A stretch of 5,686 nucleotides of DNA, from contig JAEXXW010000721.1 in assembly GCA_023405565.1 (NCBI GenBank), positions 1 to 5,686 of the forward strand. Reading direction: 5' to 3'. The position numbers were made by a program, and so were the translations under genes. Below are positions 1 through 5,587 of this stretch, piece after piece. Positions within the stretch are counted from its first letter, which is position 1; every line of letters starts with the position of its first letter. Under the pieces are notes generated by a model, which did no database searches, was not told the DNA's origin, and worked only from the letters and a program-made list of their open reading frames with translations. The stretch comes from Pseudomonadota bacterium (GTDB lineage: Bacteria; Pseudomonadota; Alphaproteobacteria; Rhizobiales; Xanthobacteraceae).

Positions 1-42
1 TGGCGGTCTCGATTCCATCAAACGATTTTAAAAGAACAGAAC

Positions 43-47
43 GGAGG
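43..47 (+). promoter_or_regulatory. Shine-Dalgarno site of the SBP gene
   Basis: GGAGG lies six bases before the ATG at 54, an ideal position, and fixes the start of the substrate-binding protein. No clear promoter boxes are visible in the 42 bases to its left, so transcription may begin outside the window. Confidence 0.8.
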
Positions 48-53
48 ATTCCC

Positions 54-1016
54 ATGAGAACAACGACAGCGCTGCTCTATGCAGCAGCGCTTGCAGCTGC
101 CGCGTTGGTGCAGACACCGGCTGCGATGGCGCAGGACAAGCTGAAACTCGCCATCGGTCAACGTGGCAACTGGGACACCGCGATTTCGCACATCGGCGAG
201 AAAGCCGGCATCTTCAAGAAGCACGGCATCGAACTTGACATGACCTACACCTCCGGCAGCGGCGAAACGCTGCAGCCGGTGATTTCCAACAGCGTCGATA
301 TTGGCCTCGCTATCGGCACGATGGGTGCCATCAGCGCCTATGGCAAAGGAGCTCCGGTCCGGGTGATCGGTGCACAAGCGACCGGCGCCGCCGATTACTG
401 GTACGCGAAAGCTGATTCCGGCATCAAGACGCTGAAGGACACCAACGGCAAGACCATTGCCTTCTCGTCGCGCGGCTCCTCGACCAACTCGGTCGTGCTG
501 GCCTTCATCAACGAATTCAAGCTGACCGCCAAGCCGCAGGCGACCGGTTCGCCCCCCTCGACGCTGACCGCCGTCATGACCGGACAGGTCGATGTCGGCT
601 GGGCCGCCCCGCCTTTCGGTCTGAAGGAGATGGATGAAGGCAAGATCAATCTCATTGCCAAGGCGACTGATGCCAAAATCGTCGCTGGCCAGACCATCCG
701 CGTGATCGCCGTCAATGCGGACACGCTGGCCAAGAAGCGCGACGCCCTGCTCCGCTACATGCAGGCCTATCGCGAAACCATCGACTACATGTATTCGAAC
801 GATCAGGCGATCAAGGACTATGCCGAATTCGCCAAGATCGACGAGAAGATGGCGCGTCGCGTCCGCGACGATTTCTTCCCGCGCAGCATCCTTGAGCCGG
901 ACCAGGTCAAGGGCCTCGATACGCTGCTGCCGGAAGCGGTGACGCTCAAGTTCATCGATAAGGAACTGACCAAGGAACAGATTGCCGAGTTGTTCCAGGT
1001 GCCGCTGAAAAAGTAA
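54..1016 (+). CDS. ABC transporter substrate-binding protein (NMT1/SsuA-like), exported
   Basis: The 320-residue product looks like a periplasmic solute-binding protein of the NMT1/THI5-SsuA-TauA type, which captures a small organic solute and hands it to an inner-membrane ABC permease. Residues 1-26 form a signal peptide: a short basic start (MR), an Ala/Leu-rich core, and an A-M-A site before Q27. The mature part has the expected order: a first strand (LKLAIGQRG, 31-38), 'EKAGIFKKHGIELDM' (49-63), the early ligand-lobe signature 'SGSGETLQPVISNSVDIGLA' (67-86), a lobe-crossing region 'LKDTNGKTIAFSSRGSST' (127-144), and 'MTGQVDVGWAAPPFG' (175-189). Length is normal for the family. The start is well fixed by GGAGG six bases upstream of the ATG. 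No permease or ATPase gene follows, because the next gene is convergent; partners, if any, would lie left of position 1. The ligand cannot be told from sequence; sulfonates, nitriles, pyrimidine precursors and aromatic acids are all used by relatives. The fold is confident, the substrate unknown. Confidence 0.9.
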   Translation: MRTTTALLYAAALAAAALVQTPAAMAQDKLKLAIGQRGNWDTAISHIGEKAGIFKKHGIELDMTYTSGSGETLQPVISNSVDIGLAIGTMGAISAYGKGAPVRVIGAQATGAADYWYAKADSGIKTLKDTNGKTIAFSSRGSSTNSVVLAFINEFKLTAKPQATGSPPSTLTAVMTGQVDVGWAAPPFGLKEMDEGKINLIAKATDAKIVAGQTIRVIAVNADTLAKKRDALLRYMQAYRETIDYMYSNDQAIKDYAEFAKIDEKMARRVRDDFFPRSILEPDQVKGLDTLLPEAVTLKFIDKELTKEQIAELFQVPLKK

Positions 1017-1022
1017 TTGCTT

Positions 1023-1158
1023 CGTCATTACGGGGCGCGAAGCAGAAGCGCGTTCACGCGCGTCTTCGACACGCTATGGTTCGCGAGCCCGGAATACAGC
1101 TTTTCTCTTGCTGACTATGGATTCCGGGTTCGCGGCTTACGCCGCGCCCCGGAATGAC
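1023..1158. repeat. Nested palindromic (REP/RPE-like) intergenic repeat between convergent genes
   Basis: The gap holds two pairs of inverted arms. The outer arms are 1024-1038 (GTCATTACGGGGCGC) and 1144-1158 (GCGCCCCGGAATGAC), complementary at 14 of 15 positions. The inner arms are 1082-1095 (CGCGAGCCCGGAAT) and 1121-1134 (ATTCCGGGTTCGCG), complementary at 13 of 14. Outer and inner arms are also related to each other, so the element can fold as one long cruciform or as two separate hairpins: 1027-1041 with 1080-1095, and 1121-1128 with 1148-1155. A smaller stem, GCGCG-TTCA-CGCGC, sits at 1048-1061. It starts 6 nt after the SBP stop and ends 4 nt before the stop of the opposing gene. It resembles dispersed palindromes I recall from Bradyrhizobium and Rhodopseudomonas intergenic DNA; copy number cannot be judged from one window. 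Confidence 0.75.
1121..1155. terminator. Strong stem-loop, probable bidirectional transcription end
   Basis: ATTCCGGG at 1121-1128 pairs with CCCGGAAT at 1148-1155. After a small unpaired stretch (TT against C), CGCGGC at 1131-1136 pairs with GCCGCG at 1141-1146 around a TTAC loop, giving about 14 base pairs. It lies between the stop codons of two convergent genes, where a shared terminator is expected. There is no U-run on either strand, so it is not a textbook intrinsic terminator; it may act as a 3'-end stabiliser or a repeat-borne pause instead. Confidence 0.4.
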
Positions 1159-1162
1159 AATG

Positions 1163-2149
1163 TCAGATCTTCACGCTTTCCAACGTCGACGGATGGAACA
1201 GGTCCTCCACCGTCACGAGCTTTGACGACAGACCCTGCGCGTGATGATGCCGGAAGAACGTCTCCAGCACATGCCGGTTGGCCGGCACACCGTAAGACCA
1301 GTAATCCTCGCCCATCAATTCCTTGGCTTCCATCACCCGCTCTTCGGCGAATGGCAGCGTCACCTTGGTCGCCGACGGTTCGCTGAGATGCGCGACAGCC
1401 CTGGCCTTTGACTGCTCGAACGCCTTCAGCGCGGCAGCCGGCAGCCACGGATGTTTCTCGGCGAGTTCGCGCCGCACGCCGACGATGTGCATGATCGGGA
1501 AGATCTTGGTGCGACGATAATAATCCTTCGCCGCCGCGATCGGATCGGGAAACAGCCAGCCGACATTCGGCGTATCCGGTGGCAACGCCGGCGCGCGGGG
1601 CGCCATGAAGGCATCGATCTCACCGGAAGCCAGCATGCCGGAAATCGTCTTGCCTTCCGGCGCATCGATCAGCGTCACGTTCTTCGGCAGGTTCAGTTTG
1701 ATCTTCTCAGGCCGGCCCGGCTCGGCGATGCCGCCGCGCACCCAGGTCACGTCCGACGGCTTCACGCCGAAATCATCTTCCAGCAACGCGCGCGCCCACA
1801 CCACGGCGGTGAGTTGATATTCCGGCAGGCCGATGCGCTTGCCCTTCAGATCCTCAGGCTTCTTGATGCGATCGGTGCGCACATAGAGCGACGTATGCCG
1901 GAAGCAGCGAGACAGGAATGCGGGAATGCCGACATAGGGGAATTTGCCATCGGCAATCTTCACCGTCGAACTCGACAGCGACATTTCACAGATATCGAAA
2001 TCGGCATTGCGGAATGCGCGAAAGAATATCTCCTCCGGCGACAGCGTCATGAACACCGGATCGACGCCATCCATTTGCACAGCGCCATCGATCAAAGGGC
2101 GGTTGCGGTCGTAATCGCCAATGGCGATCGAAAGATTCAGTTTGGACAT
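1163..2149 (-). CDS. 4,5-dihydroxyphthalate decarboxylase-like protein (solute-binding fold, no signal peptide)
   Basis: The 328-residue product begins directly with MSKLNLSIAIGDYDRNRPL and has no signal peptide or lipobox, so it should be cytosolic. The fold is that of a solute-binding protein: 'KKPEDLKGKRIGLPEYQLTA' (96-115) matches the hinge region, and 'MLASGEIDAFMAPRAP' (172-187) the second lobe. The 'GDYDRNRPLIDG' opening, 'SPEEIFFRAFRNADFDICEMS' region (37-57), 'FPIMHIVGVRRELAEKHPW' (217-235) and the C-terminal 'YGVPANRHVLETFFR...QGLSS' block (286-309) are what I recall from proteins annotated as 4,5-dihydroxyphthalate decarboxylase (Pht5-like), an enzyme that makes protocatechuate from a phthalate intermediate. 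No other phthalate gene is present, so the substrate is uncertain and a ligand-binding role is possible. It follows recJ on the same strand after 36 nt. An AGGA sits only one base before the ATG, too close to work well; GGGGA 12 nt upstream is the better ribosome-site candidate. Family assignment is fairly sure, the reaction is not. Confidence 0.75.
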   Translation of the reverse strand: MSKLNLSIAIGDYDRNRPLIDGAVQMDGVDPVFMTLSPEEIFFRAFRNADFDICEMSLSSSTVKIADGKFPYVGIPAFLSRCFRHTSLYVRTDRIKKPEDLKGKRIGLPEYQLTAVVWARALLEDDFGVKPSDVTWVRGGIAEPGRPEKIKLNLPKNVTLIDAPEGKTISGMLASGEIDAFMAPRAPALPPDTPNVGWLFPDPIAAAKDYYRRTKIFPIMHIVGVRRELAEKHPWLPAAALKAFEQSKARAVAHLSEPSATKVTLPFAEERVMEAKELMGEDYWSYGVPANRHVLETFFRHHHAQGLSSKLVTVEDLFHPSTLESVKI

Positions 2150-2161
2150 GTCCTGAGTATT

Positions 2162-2181
2162 TCCCCGTGATTTATGCGGGG
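2162..2181 (-). promoter_or_regulatory. Hairpin covering the probable ribosome binding site between recJ and the decarboxylase-like gene
   Basis: On the minus strand CCCCG (2181-2177) pairs with CGGGG (2167-2163) around a nine-base loop. The 3' arm plus the next A forms GGGGA, the only reasonably spaced Shine-Dalgarno candidate for the ATG at 2149. The 5' arm begins five bases after the recJ stop, so a ribosome finishing recJ would sit on it. This layout suits translational coupling. It is not a terminator of usual form, since AAATAC rather than a U-run follows. The stem is short and the role is inference. Confidence 0.35.
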
Positions 2182-2185
2182 TGTC

Positions 2186-4021
2186 TTAGCCAATACGATC
2201 AGCCGATGCCACATCGATCAGGCGCATCTGCACGCGCTCGCTGCCCTGCCAGCGATCGACTGACAATTGCCCCGCGGCATGGATCGCCTGTCCCCGCCCC
2301 TCGATCAGCGCGCGACCGAGATCGGTATTGGCCGCGCGGAACGCGATGCCGTTCATGAAAGCCCCATCCGGGGCGCGCAGCCGAACGCGGATGTGGTTTT
2401 GGCCAACGATGTCGGCGAAGGCGATGGTATGCGCCGGCAGCACAAAGACGGGATCGGGATTGCCGGCACCGAACGGCCCGGCCCGCATCACCGAGGCGCA
2501 GAACTCAAGATTGGCCGCGCCCGCGCTCAATGCGCCATCGATGAGCAAAGCCTCGTCGCGCCGCGCCTGTTCAACGGCATCGGTCAGCGTCGCTTCCAGA
2601 TAGGCGCGAAACTCCGCCAGCCGTTCCCTGCGCAGCGTGACGCCTGCGGCCATCGCATGCCCGCCGCCCTTCACCAGCAAGCCATCGGCGACCGCTTGCC
2701 GAACCGCGCGACCCAGATCAACGCCGGCAATCGAACGGCCCGAACCTGTCCCGGTTCCACCGGGTTCGAGCGCGATGGCAAAGGCCGGCCGGCCGAACTT
2801 CTCCTTCAATCGCGCGGCGACGAGGCCGACGATGCCCGGATGCCAGCCGGCGGATGCCGTGACGACGACGGCACCCTTCTCTTCAAGACCAAGCGCTGCC
2901 AGCGCTTCCGCTTCGGCTTCCGCGAGCATCTGCTGTTCCATCATCTGCCGCTCGCGATTGAGACGATCGAGCTCGGCGGCGATGCGTCCTGCTTCAATCG
3001 GATCTTCCTCGAGCAGCAGATTGGCACCGAGATCGGCACGGCCGATGCGCCCGCCGGCATTGATACGCGGGCCCAGCAGAAAGCCGAGGTGATACGGCTC
3101 CGGCGGACCATCGAGCCTTGCAGCATCCATCAAGGCGGTCAGGCCGACATTCTCGCGCCGGCGAAGCGACACAAGCCCCTTCGACACGAAGGCGCGGTTC
3201 AATCCTTTGAGCGGCACGACATCGGCGATCGTGCCGAGCGCAACAAGATCGAGCGCCGATAAGAGATCGGGCTCGCGCCGCGTCTCGTTAAAGAAACCGC
3301 GACGGCGGAGTTCGCGGTTCACCGCAACGAGCGTCATGAACACAAGCCCGACGGCGGCGAGATGACCAAGGCCGGACAGATCATCCAGACGGTTCGGATT
3401 CACCACCGCCACAGCGCGCGGCAAGGTCTCGTCGCATTGGTGATGGTCGATGACGACGACATCGAGGCCGAGCTTGTTTGCTTCGGCCAGCGGCTCGATC
3501 GAGGTCGTGCCGCAATCGACCGTCACCAGCAGTTTCGCGCCGCGTGCCGCCAGCGAGCGGATCGCATCGACATTCGGGCCGTAGCCTTCAAACAGACGGT
3601 CTGGGATATGGATGACAGGCGACAGGCCGCAGTGACGCAGATAGCGTGCCAGCAACGCCGATGCCGTTGCACCATCGACATCGTAGTCGCCGAAGATCGC
3701 AACATTCTCACCACGCTGAATCGCATCAGCAATGCGCGCAGCCGCCTCCGGCATTGCCGTCAGCGTGTCCGGGTCCGGCATCAGCCGCTTCACGGTCGGA
3801 TCGAGATAGCCTTCGGCATCCGCCGCATCGACACCGCGGCCGGCGAGAATGCGCGACAGCATTTCTGGCACGCCATGACGCTGCGCGATCGCCAGCGCGC
3901 GTGCATTGCCGCGCATGTCCAACCGGTCCCGCCACGCACGCCCGCGCGCCGATTTCTCGACGCCGAGAAAGAAGCGCTGCTGCGCCTCCGGCATGGCCAG
4001 GGCTGTGATGGGAACCGACAT
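2186..4021 (-). CDS. recJ: single-stranded-DNA-specific 5'-3' exonuclease RecJ
   Basis: This 611-residue protein is RecJ, the DHH-family exonuclease that degrades single-stranded DNA 5' to 3' in RecF-pathway recombination, mismatch repair and base-excision repair. All core motifs are intact: motif I GDYDVDG (111-117), motif II VTVDCG (167-171, Asp169), motif III DHH (192-194), and NPN (208-210). 'GTIADVVP' (263-270) supplies a further metal-site Asp, and 'RINAGGRIG' (319-327) closes the DHH core. The DHHA1 domain shows SGRS (427-430) and GGGHAMAAG (452-460), and the C-terminal OB-like part starts near 'GPFGAGNPDPVF' (515-526). A Glu/Ala-rich helix (about 350-375) links the two domains. I chose the ATG at 4021 because the protein then begins MSVPITALAMPEAQQ and lies 22 nt after the acetyltransferase stop; the reading frame stays open to 4105, but that stretch is antisense-quality and overlaps the upstream gene. 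No good Shine-Dalgarno precedes 4021, so coupling to the upstream gene, or the ATG at 3994, remains possible. Function is very sure, exact start less so. Confidence 0.95.
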   Translation of the reverse strand: MSVPITALAMPEAQQRFFLGVEKSARGRAWRDRLDMRGNARALAIAQRHGVPEMLSRILAGRGVDAADAEGYLDPTVKRLMPDPDTLTAMPEAAARIADAIQRGENVAIFGDYDVDGATASALLARYLRHCGLSPVIHIPDRLFEGYGPNVDAIRSLAARGAKLLVTVDCGTTSIEPLAEANKLGLDVVVIDHHQCDETLPRAVAVVNPNRLDDLSGLGHLAAVGLVFMTLVAVNRELRRRGFFNETRREPDLLSALDLVALGTIADVVPLKGLNRAFVSKGLVSLRRRENVGLTALMDAARLDGPPEPYHLGFLLGPRINAGGRIGRADLGANLLLEEDPIEAGRIAAELDRLNRERQMMEQQMLAEAEAEALAALGLEEKGAVVVTASAGWHPGIVGLVAARLKEKFGRPAFAIALEPGGTGTGSGRSIAGVDLGRAVRQAVADGLLVKGGGHAMAAGVTLRRERLAEFRAYLEATLTDAVEQARRDEALLIDGALSAGAANLEFCASVMRAGPFGAGNPDPVFVLPAHTIAFADIVGQNHIRVRLRAPDGAFMNGIAFRAANTDLGRALIEGRGQAIHAAGQLSVDRWQGSERVQMRLIDVASADRIG

Positions 4022-4043
4022 TAGACTGTGGGAACTCGAATGG

Positions 4044-4523
4044 TCAGAAGAGCTTACGATACTGAATGAAACCCGACCGGTCCGCCAGCGTCTCGTAAAG
4101 CGCACGAGCGGTGTGATTGTCCTCCTTGGTCAGCCAATGCACGCGGCTGGCGCCCTTCTCGCGTGCGGCCTGTTCCACCGCCGCGATGAGCGCACGACCG
4201 ACACCACGGCCCCGCGCCTCCTCCGACACATAGAGATCCTGCAGATAGCAATAATCGCCAATGGTCCAGCACGAGCGATGGAACAGGTAATGCACAATGC
4301 CGATCAGCTGTGCGCCATGGAATGCACCGAGGACGAACATCGGCTCGCGCGCGTCATGCAGCCGCGCCCACAGGATGTCGGTCGTCTCCGGCGACACCGA
4401 TGACTCATAGAATGTGAGATAGGCCTGCCAGAAGGGCTCCCATGCCTGACGCTCATCCGGCCGCAAAGGCCGAACGAGAACATCAGACGGTCGCGGCTTG
4501 ACTGCTGACGGCGTCGGCATCAC
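4044..4523 (-). CDS. GNAT-family N-acetyltransferase
   Basis: The 159-residue product is a complete single-domain GNAT enzyme, which moves an acetyl group from acetyl-CoA to an amine. The acetyl-CoA binding motif A is clear: 'YLQDLYVSEEARGRGVGRAL' (93-112) carries the R-G-R-G-V-G pyrophosphate loop. Motif B follows as 'NHTARALYETLADRSGF' (136-152), with the N-x-x-A-x-x-L-Y-E pattern typical of the family, and the chain ends YRKLF. The start is GTG at 4523 or the adjoining ATG at 4520; GGGAG at 4534-4538 is ten bases from the GTG, so I give the GTG. It begins 18 nt after the glpX stop and ends 22 nt before recJ, which argues for co-transcription. The substrate (a protein N-terminus, a polyamine, an antibiotic or an amino acid) cannot be told from sequence, and the neighbours do not help. 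Confidence 0.88.
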   Translation of the reverse strand: MMPTPSAVKPRPSDVLVRPLRPDERQAWEPFWQAYLTFYESSVSPETTDILWARLHDAREPMFVLGAFHGAQLIGIVHYLFHRSCWTIGDYCYLQDLYVSEEARGRGVGRALIAAVEQAAREKGASRVHWLTKEDNHTARALYETLADRSGFIQYRKLF

Positions 4524-4533
4524 GCAGCGTCAG

Positions 4534-4538
4534 CTCCC
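4534..4538 (-). promoter_or_regulatory. Shine-Dalgarno site of the GNAT gene
   Basis: GGGAG on the minus strand lies ten bases before GTG 4523 and thirteen before ATG 4520. The shorter spacing favours the GTG start, though ten is already long. The site lies in the short gap just after the glpX stop. Confidence 0.5.
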
Positions 4539-4541
4539 GGC

Positions 4542-5537
4542 TCAGTCGAGATGGAACTTGTCGAGCTGACGATGTTCGGCACGGATATAGCGCACAGTGC
4601 CCGTGGCGGAACGCATCACCACTGTCTCGGTCTCGATGAGGTCCTTACCGAACTTCACGCCCGTCAGCATCGGACCCGTCGTGACACCCGTTGCGGCGAA
4701 CAGGCAATCGCCTTTCACCATGTCCTCGATCTCGTACTTCTTGTTCGGGTCCTTGATGCCCATCTTCAGCGTACGTTCGCGCAACGCTTCAGAATCGATC
4801 ACAAGGCGCGCCTGCATTTGGCCGCCGATGCAGCGCAAGGCCGCCGCAGCCAGCACGCCTTCGGGCGCGCCGCCGATGCCAAGATAGATATCGATGCCGG
4901 TCTTCGGCTCGGCGCAATGGATGACGCCGGCGACGTCGCCGTCGGAAATCAGGCTGACGGCAGCGCCGGTCTTGCGCACGGCCGCAATGATGTCAGCGTG
5001 ACGCGGACGATCGAGCAAGATCGCCGTGATCTCGGAAGGCTTCACACCCTTGGCCTTGGCGAGATTGAGAATGTTCTCGTCCGCCGGCGCGTCAAGATCG
5101 ATCGTACCCTTGGGGTATCCCGGACCGATGGCAATCTTTTCCATGTAGCAATCGGGCGCATGCAGCAGCGTACCGGCATCCGCCATCGCCAAGGTCGCAA
5201 TCGCGCCCGGCATGTTCTTCGCACAGAGCGTCGTGCCTTCCAGCGGATCGACAGCGATATCGACCTTGAAGCCGCTCTTGGTGCCGACCTGCTCACCGAT
5301 AAACAGCATCGGCGCCTCGTCGAGTTCGCCCTCGCCGATCACCACCGTACCATCGATCGGCAGCTTGTTCAGTTCGCGGCGCATGGCATCCACTGCCGCC
5401 TGGTCCGAAGCCTTGTCCTTGCCGTGCCCACGAAGCCGCGCCGCCGACACCGCCGCGCGGTCGGTGACGCGCACGATTTCGAGCGACAGCACCCGCTCGA
5501 GCATCTGATGCGGTTGCACGGTAATCGTCGACGCCAT
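4542..5537 (-). CDS. glpX: class II fructose-1,6-bisphosphatase GlpX
   Basis: The 331-residue protein hydrolyses fructose 1,6-bisphosphate to fructose 6-phosphate in gluconeogenesis; relatives in autotrophs also act on sedoheptulose 1,7-bisphosphate. It is cytosolic and metal dependent. The GlpX signatures are all there: 'VVIGEGELDEAPMLF' (65-79), the metal-binding phosphatase motif DPLEGT (97-102, Asp97 and Glu100), DRPRH (176-180), SDGD (198-201), 'GIGGAPEGVLAAAALRC' (220-236) and 'GDCLFAATGVTTGPML' (276-291). I chose the ATG at 5537 (MASTITVQPHQ) rather than the in-frame GTG at 5573, since a purine-rich GGGAA lies five bases upstream and the stretch between GTG and ATG (TAGIRPGKGTK) does not look like part of the protein. 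It follows the end of homoserine dehydrogenase by 50 nt and precedes the acetyltransferase by 18 nt. The hom-glpX neighbourhood is one I recall from Bradyrhizobium-type genomes. It is not next to glycerol genes, so a housekeeping gluconeogenic role is likelier than a link to glycerol use. Confidence 0.96.
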   Translation of the reverse strand: MASTITVQPHQMLERVLSLEIVRVTDRAAVSAARLRGHGKDKASDQAAVDAMRRELNKLPIDGTVVIGEGELDEAPMLFIGEQVGTKSGFKVDIAVDPLEGTTLCAKNMPGAIATLAMADAGTLLHAPDCYMEKIAIGPGYPKGTIDLDAPADENILNLAKAKGVKPSEITAILLDRPRHADIIAAVRKTGAAVSLISDGDVAGVIHCAEPKTGIDIYLGIGGAPEGVLAAAALRCIGGQMQARLVIDSEALRERTLKMGIKDPNKKYEIEDMVKGDCLFAATGVTTGPMLTGVKFGKDLIETETVVMRSATGTVRYIRAEHRQLDKFHLD

Positions 5538-5542
5538 CTTGG

Positions 5543-5553
5543 TTCCCTTCCCC
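5543..5553 (-). promoter_or_regulatory. Purine-rich Shine-Dalgarno region of glpX
   Basis: The minus strand reads GGGGAAGGGAA here, with the nearer GGGAA five bases from ATG 5537. This decides the glpX start in favour of 5537 over the upstream GTG at 5573. Its first base is also the last base of the hairpin at 5553-5569. Confidence 0.65.
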
Positions 5554-5569
5554 GGCCGGATCCCGGCCG
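5553..5569 (-). promoter_or_regulatory. Perfect 7-bp GC hairpin in the hom-glpX gap
   Basis: CGGCCGG (5553-5559) and CCGGCCG (5563-5569) are exact complements around a three-base loop, all G-C pairs. No U-run follows on the minus strand, so it is not an intrinsic terminator. It touches the glpX ribosome-binding region directly, so it may tune glpX translation or mark an mRNA processing or stability point between hom and glpX. The structure is certain on paper; the role is inferred. Confidence 0.45.
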
Positions 5570-5587
5570 TCACTTCGGCACAACGTT

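Noticed and set aside
2..31. Possible tail of an upstream gene reading GGLDSIKRF then stop at 29-31
   Set aside because: Nine codons are too few to recognise a family, and another frame is equally open; it may just be leader sequence.
18..1028. Open frame of 336 codons on the minus strand opposite the SBP gene
   Set aside because: It mirrors a gene with a signal peptide, an ideal ribosome site and family motifs; its own product is Arg/Gly-rich and unlike any family I know.
1108..1386. Plus-strand 92-codon frame starting inside the palindromic repeat
   Set aside because: It begins in repeat DNA and runs antisense into the decarboxylase-like gene; no ribosome site and no recognisable product.
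1451..2170. Plus-strand open frame opposite the decarboxylase-like gene
   Set aside because: Antisense shadow with Arg/His-rich product and no ribosome site; the minus-strand gene explains the region.
2267..3262. Plus-strand open frames within recJ, including 2267-3262 and 3362-4024
   Set aside because: They lie antisense to an intact RecJ with all motifs; their composition is that of shadow frames.
4022..4105. Extended RecJ start at 4105, overlapping the acetyltransferase gene
   Set aside because: The extra 28 residues are Ser/Arg-rich and unlike RecJ N-termini; they overlap the end of a well supported gene. ATG 4021 is preferred.
5538..5573. GlpX start at GTG 5573
   Set aside because: No ribosome site precedes it and the added residues overlap the GC hairpin; ATG 5537 has a well spaced purine-rich site.
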